Part shown: one piece after another, positions 1-8,639 of the stretch
Position numbering within the stretch: position 1 is the stretch's first letter
Layout: every line of letters begins with the position of its first letter
Assembly: GCF_900182605.1 (NCBI RefSeq)
Contig: NZ_FXTB01000005.1
Coordinates: forward strand, 124,001 to 188,000
Reading direction: 5' to 3'
Length of the DNA: 64,000 bases
Source: Saccharicrinis carchari
GTDB lineage: Bacteria > Bacteroidota > Bacteroidia > Bacteroidales > Marinilabiliaceae
Notes under the pieces: generated by a model
What the model saw: the letters and a program-made list of their open reading frames with translations, nothing else
The model's database searches: none
What the model was told of the DNA's origin: nothing
Program-made: the position numbers and the translations under genes

Positions 1-2
1 CC

Positions 3-656
3 ACCCTAGAAATAAATTTGGAGGTGCAGTACGAGGATGATTACTTAGCTGTTGTAAACAAGCCGGCAGGCATATTGGTGAGTGGCAATAAGCGCTTTAC
101 GCTGCAAAATGCATTGGGTAAGGTGCTCAAACCCAGCTCAAGAAGGGATGCATTGGCCCGGCCTGAGCCTATCCACCGTTTAGATTATCCAACCAGCGGT
201 GCTTTGTTGGTAGGTAAAACAGTCCTTGCCACCCAGCTTGCCAACAAAATGTTTAAGGATCGTACTATTATAAAAAGCTATCTGGCGGTAACTATCGGCA
301 AACAAAATAGATTTGGCGTGGTGCAAGATAAGGTGGAAGGAAAAGCAGCCAAATCAGAATATAAAGTGTTGCAGTCGCACCCATCCAAACGTTTCGGATT
401 TTTGAATTTGGTGCAACTCACCCTGCATACGGGTCGGCGGCATCAGCTGCGTATACACATGGCCGGTATCGGTAACCCTGTGTTGGGCGATGCGGAATAC
501 GGTACCGAAGGGCTAATATTAAAAGGTAAAGGTTTGTATCTGCATTCGCATTCTTTGCAATTTACGCATCCTATTACACACAAAGCTATTAAGGTGGTGC
601 TTGCTCCGCCAAAGAAGTTTTTTAAGTTATTTGCCGAAAGATTGGCGGAGCTATGA
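3..656 (+). CDS. RluA-family RNA pseudouridine synthase (5' end outside window)
   Basis: Isomerises uridine to pseudouridine in structured RNA (rRNA or tRNA). The family signature HRLDYPTSG carries the catalytic Asp, and the C-terminal part has the usual L-HTGRRHQLRIH block followed by LGDAEYG. No S4 domain is visible. The frame stays open to the left edge of the window (codons for T-L-E-I-N precede the first possible start, a TTG at 18), so the gene most likely begins upstream and this is its C-terminal 217 codons. The exact RNA target (RluA, RluC, RluD or TruC type) cannot be told from this fragment. Family assignment is firm, subfamily is not. Confidence 0.88.
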   Translation, partial: TLEINLEVQYEDDYLAVVNKPAGILVSGNKRFTLQNALGKVLKPSSRRDALARPEPIHRLDYPTSGALLVGKTVLATQLANKMFKDRTIIKSYLAVTIGKQNRFGVVQDKVEGKAAKSEYKVLQSHPSKRFGFLNLVQLTLHTGRRHQLRIHMAGIGNPVLGDAEYGTEGLILKGKGLYLHSHSLQFTHPITHKAIKVVLAPPKKFFKLFAERLAEL

Positions 657-1313
657 TGGCGGATTAGGGAAACTATCAACGAGTTTTCTCAAATCCCGGA
701 CATGGTGCGGCTTCGTCCCTTTAGGCGGAGCCTACCTCATTTTAATACAACTATATTCAAATGTTTGCTTTTCGACAAGCGCTTTAAAACAGGATCTATC
801 TAATAATCGTTTTCATTGTAGTAGTCTTTAATGTCAGGATTGTCAGCCGTTTCGTTATCTCCTTTCCACATGCTTTAAAACAAGCAAGGTTCAGATGGTC
901 AGTAAATTGTATTGTTCTTCTTCGCATTAAATGAGACAGTTTGTGTGACTAGGCGCGCTCAGTGTCTGCCCCGATTCTTCGGAGGTGTGTTCCATTAATT
1001 CTAATTGTTTATCGCATATGTGGATCGTATCTTATTATAGTATCCTTTAGCAAGTGAAATCTCACCTAAATGCTTGTAACCCTTTTTTAATTTATAGATT
1101 TTTCTCGTTACTAAAAGGGGTTTCGGCTTCTGTTTTTACCAGACAGACTGCAGTATTAAAGCCCTCTTTTTTTAAGCCTGTTTTTTGCATCTAACACAGA
1201 ATGTTTAAAACAGATACAAAAATAATGAAATTGAACATTTCAAAATCTTTAAAATGAGGGTAATATTGTGTCGGAAACTTAAATTAACAATTAGTAACTA
1301 AAAATAGGATAAA
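657..1313. other. Intergenic region upstream of fucI, no convincing gene
   Basis: About 650 bases with stops in all frames and no family recognised. It presumably holds the promoter of the fucose operon near its right end; a TAATATTG element at about 1260-1267 is one base off the Bacteroidota -7 consensus, but no well-spaced -33 box was found. No copy of the GntR-type operator seen at 8591 is present. A 23-codon acidic reading frame lies on the minus strand at 800-871 and is discussed as a finding only. Confidence 0.5.
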
Positions 1314-3101
1314 ATGGCAAACAGGTTAATTGGTGATTTACCAAAGGTAGGAATCAGACCCGTTATCGACGGTCGGGAGAATGGCGTAAGAGAATCTTTA
1401 GAAACGCAAGTAATGGATCTCGCAAGGGCAGCAGCAAAATTTATTGAAGACAACTTACGCTTCCCAAGTGGCGAAAAGGTTACGTGTGTTATAGCAGATA
1501 CCTGTATTGGTGGAGTTGCTGAAGCCGCCATGTGTGCCAATAAATTTAAAAAGGAAGGTGTTGGCGTATCCCTAACTGTTACTCCCTGCTGGTGTTATGG
1601 TACCGAAGTGATGGATACAGATCCGCTTATGGCCAAGGCAGTATGGGGATTTAACGGAACGGAGCGCCCGGGAGCGGTGTATCTGGCCGCCGCTTTGGCC
1701 GGATATACCCAAAAAGGATTGCCCACTTTTGGTATTTACGGGCGTGATGTACAGGAAGCAGGCGACACCAATATACCCGCCGATGTGCAGGAAAAATTAT
1801 TGCGCTTTGTAAAATCTGCTCTGGCAGTTGCCCAGATGAATGGCAAATCATACCTGTCGCTCGGGTACAGCTCAATGGGTATTGCCGGGTCAATGGTTGA
1901 TGGTAATTTCTTTCAGGACTACCTGGGTATCCGCACTGAGTTTGTCGAGTCCGTTGAAATACTTCGCCGCATGGACGAAGGTATCTATGACGAGGAGGAA
2001 TTTAAGAAAGCCTTGGCATGGACTAAAAAGAACTGTAAAGAAGGGGAAGACAGAAACAAACCGGAGGAGCAGGTTAATAAGGCCCGTAAAGAAGTAGAGT
2101 GGGAAACAGTTGTTAAGATGACCTTGATATGCCGCGACATGATGATAGGCAACCAAAAGGTGATAGATAAAGGATACAGAGAAGAGGGTCTGGGACGAAA
2201 CGCAATTTTGGGCGGTTTCCAGGGACAGCGGCAATGGACCGATTATCAGCCGAACGCCGACTTTACGGAGGCCATATTAAACTCGTCCTTTGATTGGAAC
2301 GGAATCCGCCAGGCATTTACTTTCGCCACCGAAAACGACAGTTTAAATGGTGTATCCATGCTGTTCGGGCATTTATTGACGAACACGGCACAAATATTCT
2401 CGGATGTCAGGACCTATTGGAGCCCCGATGCGGTCAAGCGCGTAAGCGGCAAAGATTTAACCGGCTTAGCCGAAGGTGGTGTAATCCATTTGATCAACTC
2501 AGGGTCCACAACGCTGGATGCTACGGCACAGCAAAAGGACGCCGAGGGAAAACCTGCCATGAAACCATTTTGGGAGATAACAGAAGAAGAAGCACAAAAG
2601 TGTTTGGACAATACGGTATGGCCGCAGGCCGACCGTGGATATTTCCGTGGTGGAGGCTATTCATCCTTATTTAAAACCGAAGGCGAGATGCCGGTAACCA
2701 TGTGCCGTTTAAATTTGGTGAAGGGCTTAGGGCCGGTACTTCAGATAGCCGAGGGCTGGACAGTTGAATTGCCGGATGATATACATGCCGTTTTAGATGA
2801 GAGGACAAACCCAACCTGGCCAACAACTTGGTTTGTGCCCCGCACCAACGGAGAGGGCGCATTCAAGGACGTATATTCCGTAATGGCCAATTGGGGCGCC
2901 AACCACGGTGCGATAAGTTATGGGCATATAGGTGCCGACCTGATTACGCTGGCCTCGATGTTGCGGATACCCGTTAACATGCACAACGTAGGCGAAGATG
3001 AAATTTTCCGCCCCAGCGCATGGTCTTCTTTTGGCGAAGACAAAGAAGGATCCGACTATAGGGCCTGTGCGACCTACGGCCCCCTGTATGGAAGGAAATA
3101 A
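1314..3101 (+). CDS. fucI: L-fucose isomerase
   Basis: Converts L-fucose to L-fuculose, the first intracellular step of fucose catabolism, in the cytoplasm with a divalent metal. The 595-residue length matches the family (about 590). Family blocks are visible along the chain: an N-terminal [18 protein letters not shown], the metal and substrate region with the E of [10 protein letters not shown] and the D of [11 protein letters not shown], and a C-terminal His in PVNMHNV. These correspond to the Glu, Asp and His metal ligands known for the E. coli enzyme. The ATG at 1314 matches the family N-terminus. It leads the fucI-fucK-fucU-fucP series, but a MITE-like element separates it from fucK. It may also act on D-arabinose, as homologues do (known of the family). 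Confidence 0.96.
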   Translation: MANRLIGDLPKVGIRPVIDGRENGVRESLETQVMDLARAAAKFIEDNLRFPSGEKVTCVIADTCIGGVAEAAMCANKFKKEGVGVSLTVTPCWCYGTEVMDTDPLMAKAVWGFNGTERPGAVYLAAALAGYTQKGLPTFGIYGRDVQEAGDTNIPADVQEKLLRFVKSALAVAQMNGKSYLSLGYSSMGIAGSMVDGNFFQDYLGIRTEFVESVEILRRMDEGIYDEEEFKKALAWTKKNCKEGEDRNKPEEQVNKARKEVEWETVVKMTLICRDMMIGNQKVIDKGYREEGLGRNAILGGFQGQRQWTDYQPNADFTEAILNSSFDWNGIRQAFTFATENDSLNGVSMLFGHLLTNTAQIFSDVRTYWSPDAVKRVSGKDLTGLAEGGVIHLINSGSTTLDATAQQKDAEGKPAMKPFWEITEEEAQKCLDNTVWPQADRGYFRGGGYSSLFKTEGEMPVTMCRLNLVKGLGPVLQIAEGWTVELPDDIHAVLDERTNPTWPTTWFVPRTNGEGAFKDVYSVMANWGANHGAISYGHIGADLITLASMLRIPVNMHNVGEDEIFRPSAWSSFGEDKEGSDYRACATYGPLYGRK

Positions 3102-3133
3102 TTCCCATCCATAGGTTTTGGGAAAAATAAAAT

Positions 3134-3323
3134 GGGGCTGTCTCAAAAGTCAAAAATACTTTGACGTAACTTACAAATTACAAGTACCATGTAAATGGCT
3201 CTTCCCTTTGTTCCTGAGGACAAGGGGAAGTGTGGCGCCAGAGGCGGTGGGATAGGGATCGTGGGGTGACCTCACTTGCAATCTGTAAGTTTAAATGTTA
3301 AATAAAACACTTTTGAGACAACC
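3134..3323 (+). mobile_element. MITE-like element, copy A
   Basis: A 190-base non-coding unit, nearly identical in inverted orientation to 45496-45685. Its ends are inverted repeats: GGCTGTCTCAAAAGT at the left and ACTTTTGAGACAACC at the right, with one mismatch. Subterminal inverted repeats follow, around 3169-3186 and 3273-3288 (variants of CTTACAAATTACAAG and CTTGCAATCTGTAAG), so most of the unit can fold into one long hairpin. It has no open frame. It sits between fucI and fucK, 32 bases after the fucI stop and ending 18 bases before the fucK start, so it may affect readthrough into the rest of the operon. No clear target-site duplication was found. Confidence 0.8.
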
Positions 3324-3341
3324 TTATTAAGCATTTTAAAT

Positions 3342-4823
3342 ATGAAGGAAAAAGATGTTGCTATAGTTTTTGATTGTGGTGCCACCAATGTAAGGGTGAT
3401 TGCCATCGATAAGTCGGGCAAAATATTGGCTTCGCATGCCATGCCCAACGAAACCCACGAGGATCCTGATTTTTCGGGCGGAAGGATATGGGATCTGGAG
3501 AAATTATGGGGTAAATTGTGCGTAGCCGCAAAAATTGTTTCCGATCAAATAAATCTTGAGCGCATAGCAGGTGTAACGGTTACCACATTTGGTGTGGACG
3601 GTACGTTTACCGATGAAAAGGGAATGCCGCTTTACCCTGTTGTTTCCTGGCAATGCGGGCGTACGTCGGCCATTATGAAGGATATAGAAAAATACATACC
3701 GCTCAATACCCTATTTCAAATAAGTGGTGTATATCCTTATGCTTTCAATACCATCAACAAGATGATTTGGTTCAAGGAAAACCGACCCGACATTATTGAA
3801 AAAGCGCACCGGTTTTTGTTCATTCCATCCTTGCTGATCAATAAGCTGTCGGGGGCATTAAAAAATGATGCTACGATGATGGGGACCGCTATGATGGCCG
3901 ATCTTAAAAAGAGGGGGCTCTCGGAAGAAATATTAAATGCCATCGGAGTGGATAAGAATCTCTTTGGAGTAATTGGTGAGCCTGGGGAGCAGGCAGGGCA
4001 AATAAACAACCAAGCCGCAAAGCTTACCGGAATACCCGATGGTACACCGGTGTTTTTAAGCGGTCATGATACGCAGTTTGCCCTGTTTGGATCCGGCGCT
4101 CAGTTAAATCAACCCGTGCTTAGTTCAGGAACATGGGAAGTGTTGATGTGTAGAAGCGAAACTTTTTCGGCCTCGCAAGCGGAACTGGAACAAAACCTGA
4201 CAACGGAGCTGGATCCTGTTGCGGGTATTTATAATATTGGACAAAATTGGTTAGGTTCGGGGGTTTTGGAGTGGTTTTCAAAAAATTTATATAAGGAGTT
4301 GAGTGGAGATGCGCTTTATGCATGTATGGTGGATGAAGCCGGTATGGAAAAGCCCGGTTCCGATGGTGTTATGGTTAATCCTGCTTTTTACGACGATGGC
4401 TCAAGTGTAAATGCGGGAGCTATTGCCGGCTTGACAATAGCTACACGCAGAAGCCAGTTGTACAGGGCTTTTCTCGAAAGCCTTGCCTATCGTTTGCGCG
4501 AAGGCCTGGAAGCATTGGAGTCGGCGGGTAACTTTAAAGCGGAGCGTATTATTTGTGTTGGCGGCGGGTCCAAAAACAGGTTATGGAACCAGTTGCGTGC
4601 TGACGTTTGCGACAGACCCATTCAGCTGATCGATCAAAAGGAAACGACGGTACTGGGGGCATCGATGTTTGTGTTTGCCGGGGCGGGAGTTTATGCCTCA
4701 GCGAATGAAGCCCGGCTTAAAATTTCCTACAATCCTCAATTGGTGATGCCTTCTGCAAACCGCCGGGTGTACGATCGCCTGTATTGCAATTTTCTGGATT
4801 TTAAAAACCATTACTGTCAATAA
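3342..4823 (+). CDS. fucK: L-fuculokinase (FGGY carbohydrate kinase)
   Basis: Phosphorylates L-fuculose to L-fuculose 1-phosphate with ATP. The 493-residue protein has the two-domain FGGY/ASKHA layout: an N-terminal phosphate motif with FDCGATNVRVIAID, a substrate-loop segment TTFGVDGTF, and a C-terminal GGGSKNRLWNQ adenosine motif around residue 410. Rhamnulokinases share this fold, but position beside fucI, fucU and fucP makes fuculokinase the best call. Only three bases separate it from fucU, so the two are co-transcribed. The start follows directly on the MITE at its 5' side. Confidence 0.92.
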   Translation: MKEKDVAIVFDCGATNVRVIAIDKSGKILASHAMPNETHEDPDFSGGRIWDLEKLWGKLCVAAKIVSDQINLERIAGVTVTTFGVDGTFTDEKGMPLYPVVSWQCGRTSAIMKDIEKYIPLNTLFQISGVYPYAFNTINKMIWFKENRPDIIEKAHRFLFIPSLLINKLSGALKNDATMMGTAMMADLKKRGLSEEILNAIGVDKNLFGVIGEPGEQAGQINNQAAKLTGIPDGTPVFLSGHDTQFALFGSGAQLNQPVLSSGTWEVLMCRSETFSASQAELEQNLTTELDPVAGIYNIGQNWLGSGVLEWFSKNLYKELSGDALYACMVDEAGMEKPGSDGVMVNPAFYDDGSSVNAGAIAGLTIATRRSQLYRAFLESLAYRLREGLEALESAGNFKAERIICVGGGSKNRLWNQLRADVCDRPIQLIDQKETTVLGASMFVFAGAGVYASANEARLKISYNPQLVMPSANRRVYDRLYCNFLDFKNHYCQ

Positions 4824-4826
4824 ATT

Positions 4827-5267
4827 ATGTTAAAAGGTATATCACCAATCCTAAGTCCTGAGTTGCTGAGCACACTCTATAAAATGGGACATGGCGATGA
4901 AATTATATTAGCCGATGCGCACTATCCCGCCTATAGTTTCAATGCCAATATATTAAGAGCAGACGGCATTCAAATACCGGATTTGTTAGCGGCCATATTG
5001 CCCTTGTTCGAACTGGATCAATACTCGGATCATCCATTGGTTATGATGGAAGCTGTTGAGGGGGATGTGCTGGATCCCGATGTAGAATTAAGATATTTAA
5101 AAAGTATCCATTTGTCAAATCCGGATATATCCCCCATCGAGAGGATAGGGCGTTTTGCATTTTATGAGCGTTCTAAAAAAGCTTTTGCCGTAGTTGTAAC
5201 AGGCGAAACAGCCAAGTATGGAAATATTATCTTAAAAAAAGGGGTTACACCAAATACAAACTTATAA
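4827..5267 (+). CDS. fucU: L-fucose mutarotase
   Basis: Interconverts the alpha and beta anomers of L-fucose, speeding supply of the anomer used by FucI. The 146-residue length and the N-terminal [16 protein letters not shown] block, with the catalytic-region His and Asp residues, are typical of the RbsD/FucU fold. The gene starts three bases after fucK and ends eleven bases before fucP, so it lies in one transcriptional unit with them. Confidence 0.94.
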   Translation: MLKGISPILSPELLSTLYKMGHGDEIILADAHYPAYSFNANILRADGIQIPDLLAAILPLFELDQYSDHPLVMMEAVEGDVLDPDVELRYLKSIHLSNPDISPIERIGRFAFYERSKKAFAVVVTGETAKYGNIILKKGVTPNTNL

Positions 5268-5278
5268 AATCGCTTACT

Positions 5279-6574
5279 GTGAATAAATCATCCAAAGTTG
5301 TAGAAAAAAAATATCTTGTTCCCTTTGTCCTTATCACAAGTCTTTTTGCATTGTGGGGGTTTGCCAATGATATTACCAACCCAATGGTAGCCGCCTTTAA
5401 AACAGTGATGGAAATATCCAACGCCGAGGCCTCCTTGGTACAATTTGCATTTTATGGCGGTTATGCCACTATGGCCATCCCGGCTGCATTGTTTGTACAA
5501 AGGTTCTCTTACAAAAAAGGGATTTTGATGGGTTTGGTGCTGTATGCCATCGGGGCATTATTGTTTTGGCCTGCAGCCCAATATGAGGCCTTCGGTTTTT
5601 TTCTGGTTTCCTTGTATGTGCTCACATTCGGGTTGGCATTTTTAGAAACTACGGCCAACCCCTATATTTTATCAATGGGGAGCTTAGAGACATCCACCAG
5701 ACGACTTAACCTGGCGCAGGCATTTAATCCCATGGGTTCTTTGTTGGGTATGTTTGTGGCGTCAAGGGTTGTATTGGCAGCTTTAGCGTCCGATAAACAG
5801 CGAAATGCGGCAGGCGAATTAATTTTCTCCTCCCTTGATGAGGCCACAAAAGTAGCAATTAAAACGCACGACCTGATGGTTATTCGTAATCCTTACGTAA
5901 TTTTAGGGTTGGTTGTCATTATCATGATTGTGGTAATTGCAATGGCAAAGATGCCCAAAACAGGGCATGCGACACATATACATCCAATGCAGTCCTTTAA
6001 ACGTTTAATTAAAAATAAAAATTATCGGGGAGGGGTTGTGGCGCAGGTTTTTTATGTGGCAGCTCAAATCATGTGTTGGACCTTTATTATTCAATATGCC
6101 GAAAATTTGGGTATCAGTAAGGCTACAGCTCAGATGTATAATATTGTAGCCATGGGTATCTTTTTGGCGAGCCGCTTTATCAGTACCTTTTTAATGAAGT
6201 ATGTTAACTCCCGGAAATTACTTATGTGGTTTGCCATGGGTGGCATGCTTACTATATCCGGAACCATACTCATAGAAGGTATGCTTGGTTTGTATTGTTT
6301 GGTAGCAACCTCGGCATTTATGTCGCTCATGTTTCCCACCATATATGGTGTCGCTTTAAAAGGGGTAGGGCAGGATGCCACCCTTGGTGCCGCCGGACTG
6401 GTAATGGCCATTGTAGGCGGGGCATTGATGCCACCTTTGCAGGGGGCAATTATCGATTTGGGTACGGTTGGGTTTTTACCGGCAGTAAATTTTTCCTTTG
6501 TGTTACCGTTTATATGCTTTATAGTAATTGCAATATATGGATATAGATCATACCAAGCGCAAATTGTGAGCTAA
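5279..6574 (+). CDS. fucP: L-fucose:H+ symporter (MFS)
   Basis: Brings L-fucose across the inner membrane with protons. The 431-residue protein has about twelve hydrophobic segments and the FucP-type first helix LFALWGFANDITNPMVAAFK. The Asp in this helix and the Glu in FLETTANPYI correspond to the two acidic residues known to be needed in E. coli FucP. The start codon read here is GTG at 5279, eleven bases after fucU; no better ATG exists before the first helix. It closes the fuc operon and is convergent with the AraC gene. Confidence 0.93.
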   Translation: MNKSSKVVEKKYLVPFVLITSLFALWGFANDITNPMVAAFKTVMEISNAEASLVQFAFYGGYATMAIPAALFVQRFSYKKGILMGLVLYAIGALLFWPAAQYEAFGFFLVSLYVLTFGLAFLETTANPYILSMGSLETSTRRLNLAQAFNPMGSLLGMFVASRVVLAALASDKQRNAAGELIFSSLDEATKVAIKTHDLMVIRNPYVILGLVVIIMIVVIAMAKMPKTGHATHIHPMQSFKRLIKNKNYRGGVVAQVFYVAAQIMCWTFIIQYAENLGISKATAQMYNIVAMGIFLASRFISTFLMKYVNSRKLLMWFAMGGMLTISGTILIEGMLGLYCLVATSAFMSLMFPTIYGVALKGVGQDATLGAAGLVMAIVGGALMPPLQGAIIDLGTVGFLPAVNFSFVLPFICFIVIAIYGYRSYQAQIVS

Positions 6575-6614
6575 CTAATTTGAGTTTAGCAGATAAATAA
6601 TTATGCCAATCAAA

Positions 6615-6640
6615 AGTTAAACTCTGATAGGAGTTTAGCT
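6615..6640. terminator. Hairpin after fucP
   Basis: AGTTAAACTC and GAGTTTAGCT form a ten-pair stem (one G-U) with a six-base loop, between the convergent fucP and AraC-type genes. No T-tract follows on either strand, so terminator function is only likely. Confidence 0.4.
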
Positions 6641-6741
6641 TAATTTACACTTGTATAAAACAAGAGCTCAGGTTTTTAAGGTTTACACCCGGTTTGAGGT
6701 ATTGCTAAAGATATGGAGAGGCAGCGCCGGGCTTACTTACC

Positions 6742-7650
6742 TTATTTCATCTCAAATTCTTTTTTATATTTTGCAGGAGACAATCCGGTGGTCACCTTAA
6801 ATATTCTGGAAAAATGATAGCGATCGGCAAAACCGGTTTTATTAGCCACTTCGTCTATTGACCAATCAGAATGGTGCAATAAAACGCAGGCTTGGTCAAT
6901 TCTTTTTTTCTTCACATACTTTTGCGGCGGCGTGCCAATCTCTTCTGTAAAAAGCCGGGTAAAAGCATTGGTAGTCATTTTAGCCTGTTTAGCCAAAATA
7001 GGGTTGGTGAGTTCTTTACCGATATTGTTTTCAACGTAGTTTAATACCTTTAGAATCCTGGAATTTCTGGTAATCAAATTCCAACGACCTTCGGGTAGGC
7101 CGGATAATAAATCACTGATTAAAGCCTGGATAGCCAGGCTCGAGTAAAAGCTGAAGCGTGTATGTTCGTATTTTAGATGTCGTTTTATGACGTGTAATTT
7201 TTTTTTCAGATGATCGCTTACTTCGTAAGTAAATACCCCGTGCGATATATTATCATAGGGCAGTCCAATATTAAAGTGGACAAACAAATGTAAGATACAA
7301 CGGTCTGTGAGTAATTGTTGTTCTGTTACAGAGGCGTTTATTCTACCACCTTTTAAGGCATATCCGGTTTCGGGAATGGCATGATTGTGCAAACGGGTAG
7401 AATAGGAGGTGTTTGGTGCAATCATTACAATTTTATCTGGTGTTAATGCATATTCTTTCCCGTTATACAATATCACTGCACCCTCGCAACTATTGTGATA
7501 GATGCGCCAATACGGAAAGGACAATTCTTTAAATTCCCAATGTTGAAGCCACCAATAACGGCAGCAATGTAGTTGCAGATTATAATTAGGGAATAGTTGT
7601 AGTACATCCGAAGGATCACCTTTATCAGGCAGTTTAAATTGTACCGTCAT
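6742..7650 (-). CDS. AraC-family transcriptional regulator
   Basis: A 302-residue one-component regulator. The N-terminal about 190 residues look like a cupin-type ligand-binding domain with no close signature. The C-terminal about 100 residues carry the two helix-turn-helix motifs of AraC/XylS, the second with DEVANKTGFADRYHFSRIFK and the closing GLSPAKYKKEF. It lies 31 bases downstream of the GntR gene on the same strand and is likely co-transcribed with it. It faces fucP tail to tail. The inducer is probably a sugar of the flanking pathways, but this is inference. Confidence 0.9.
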   Translation of the reverse strand: MTVQFKLPDKGDPSDVLQLFPNYNLQLHCCRYWWLQHWEFKELSFPYWRIYHNSCEGAVILYNGKEYALTPDKIVMIAPNTSYSTRLHNHAIPETGYALKGGRINASVTEQQLLTDRCILHLFVHFNIGLPYDNISHGVFTYEVSDHLKKKLHVIKRHLKYEHTRFSFYSSLAIQALISDLLSGLPEGRWNLITRNSRILKVLNYVENNIGKELTNPILAKQAKMTTNAFTRLFTEEIGTPPQKYVKKKRIDQACVLLHHSDWSIDEVANKTGFADRYHFSRIFKVTTGLSPAKYKKEFEMK

Positions 7651-7681
7651 GGTAAAAAATGTTTATACTTTTATTTCTCCT

Positions 7682-8392
7682 CTAAAATGTCCCTATCAGG
7701 GCATACTTGTCGGCATTGCAATACACCTGACTGTAAAACGAAAAATCGGGTCTGTTGGTGTCCATTTTCCGGTCTAACTGTATGATGGGCTGATCTTTGC
7801 TCACCTTAAAATAGTCCTGTATTTTTTTAGTGGCCAGGATGGCCATTATTTTCTGTTCTCCTCCGGTTACCTCCAGTTGATAGTGTTTGCGAAGCAGATC
7901 AAATAACGATTTATTTTCGAAGCTAAGCGCGCTTAGGCGGGGAAGATTGATGTTGGGTATCATGGTGATATCGTAAAAAACCGGATCGTCGTTGATAAGG
8001 CGGAGACGTTCCAGATAGATACATCCAAATTCCTTTTCCCTGTCGGAGAGTTCAAACGAAAATGCTTTCTTCCAGCGACGCACATCGGGCTTAACAATAA
8101 TGCGTGTGCTCAGGTTCTCGGTACCCAGAGCCGCCGTAGTACCACCCAGCGACAAAATACCCACCCCCTTGGGCGTACCCTTTACTATGCTGCCTTTTCC
8201 TTTTCGTTTAACGATAAAGCCGTCGTTCACTAGCTTGTCCAGTGCCTTGCGGATGGTGGGGCGCGTAACACCGTGCGTGGCACACAGCTCGTTTTCCGAG
8301 GGGAGCAGATCTCCCTCGCGATATACTTTTTCCGAAATGTGTTTGCGCAGCGATTCGTAAACAATACTATGTTGCGGTTTTCTAACTGTCAT
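7682..8392 (-). CDS. GntR/HutC-family repressor with UTRA domain
   Basis: The 236-residue protein has an N-terminal winged helix-turn-helix (PSENELCATHGVTRPTIRKAL, about residues 27-47) and a C-terminal UTRA-type effector domain that usually binds a sugar phosphate or similar metabolite. It is divergent from the 2-oxoacid dehydrogenase operon, and the 247-base gap between them holds three sites with the core TTGTAAATACAA, the largest over the operon promoter. This supports autoregulation and repression of the dehydrogenase operon. In Bacteroides the fucose repressor FucR also belongs to the GntR family (from memory), so a wider role in fucose control is possible, although no matching operator is seen before fucI. 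Confidence 0.88.
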   Translation of the reverse strand: MTVRKPQHSIVYESLRKHISEKVYREGDLLPSENELCATHGVTRPTIRKALDKLVNDGFIVKRKGKGSIVKGTPKGVGILSLGGTTAALGTENLSTRIIVKPDVRRWKKAFSFELSDREKEFGCIYLERLRLINDDPVFYDITMIPNINLPRLSALSFENKSLFDLLRKHYQLEVTGGEQKIMAILATKKIQDYFKVSKDQPIIQLDRKMDTNRPDFSFYSQVYCNADKYALIGTF

Positions 8393-8480
8393 TATCCTGT
8401 TTTTTTCAACTTTAATGATTTATGCAAGTAACTATATTTTAGTTTCTCTTGAATAATTTAAGTATAAAATTATAAAATAA

Positions 8481-8515
8481 ATTGTAAGCACAAGTATTGT
8501 TAACATGTAAATACA
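8481..8515. promoter_or_regulatory. Two weaker GntR-type operator sites
   Basis: ATTGTAAGCACAAGT at 8481-8495 and TGTAAATACA at 8506-8515 share the core of the strong palindrome at 8591-8608. Both lie between the divergent GntR and E2 genes, closer to the GntR start. They are likely auxiliary or autoregulatory sites (inference from similarity and position). Confidence 0.5.
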
Positions 8516-8590
8516 AACGTGTAATTTTCATTAGTTCAAAAGCAGCTATAAATCAATGTCGTGAAATTTAAAAGAAAAAAACAACCTTCC

Positions 8591-8608
8591 AACTTGTAAA
8601 TACAAGTT
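8591..8608. promoter_or_regulatory. GntR-type operator
   Basis: AACTTGTAAATACAAGTT is a perfect palindrome with eight-base arms around an AA centre, the size and symmetry expected for a GntR/HutC dimer. It overlaps the -33 element of the E2 promoter, so binding would block transcription of the dehydrogenase operon. Confidence 0.7.
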
Positions 8609-8623
8609 TAAGTGTTAAATTTG
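8593..8623 (+). promoter_or_regulatory. Bacteroidota-type promoter of the E2-E3-E1 operon
   Basis: CTTG at 8593-8596 (-33), 19 bases, then TAAATTTG at 8616-8623, an exact match to the TAnnTTTG -7 box. The start of transcription would fall near 8630, just before the E2 ATG at 8640, giving a very short leader. Confidence 0.65.
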
Positions 8624-8639
8624 TTCCAAAATATTCAAT

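Noticed and set aside
3134-3323. Interpretation of the 190-base repeat as a riboswitch or conserved RNA
   Set aside because: The two copies lie in opposite settings (between operon genes and after an operon) in inverted orientation, with matched terminal inverted repeats, which fits a mobile element better.
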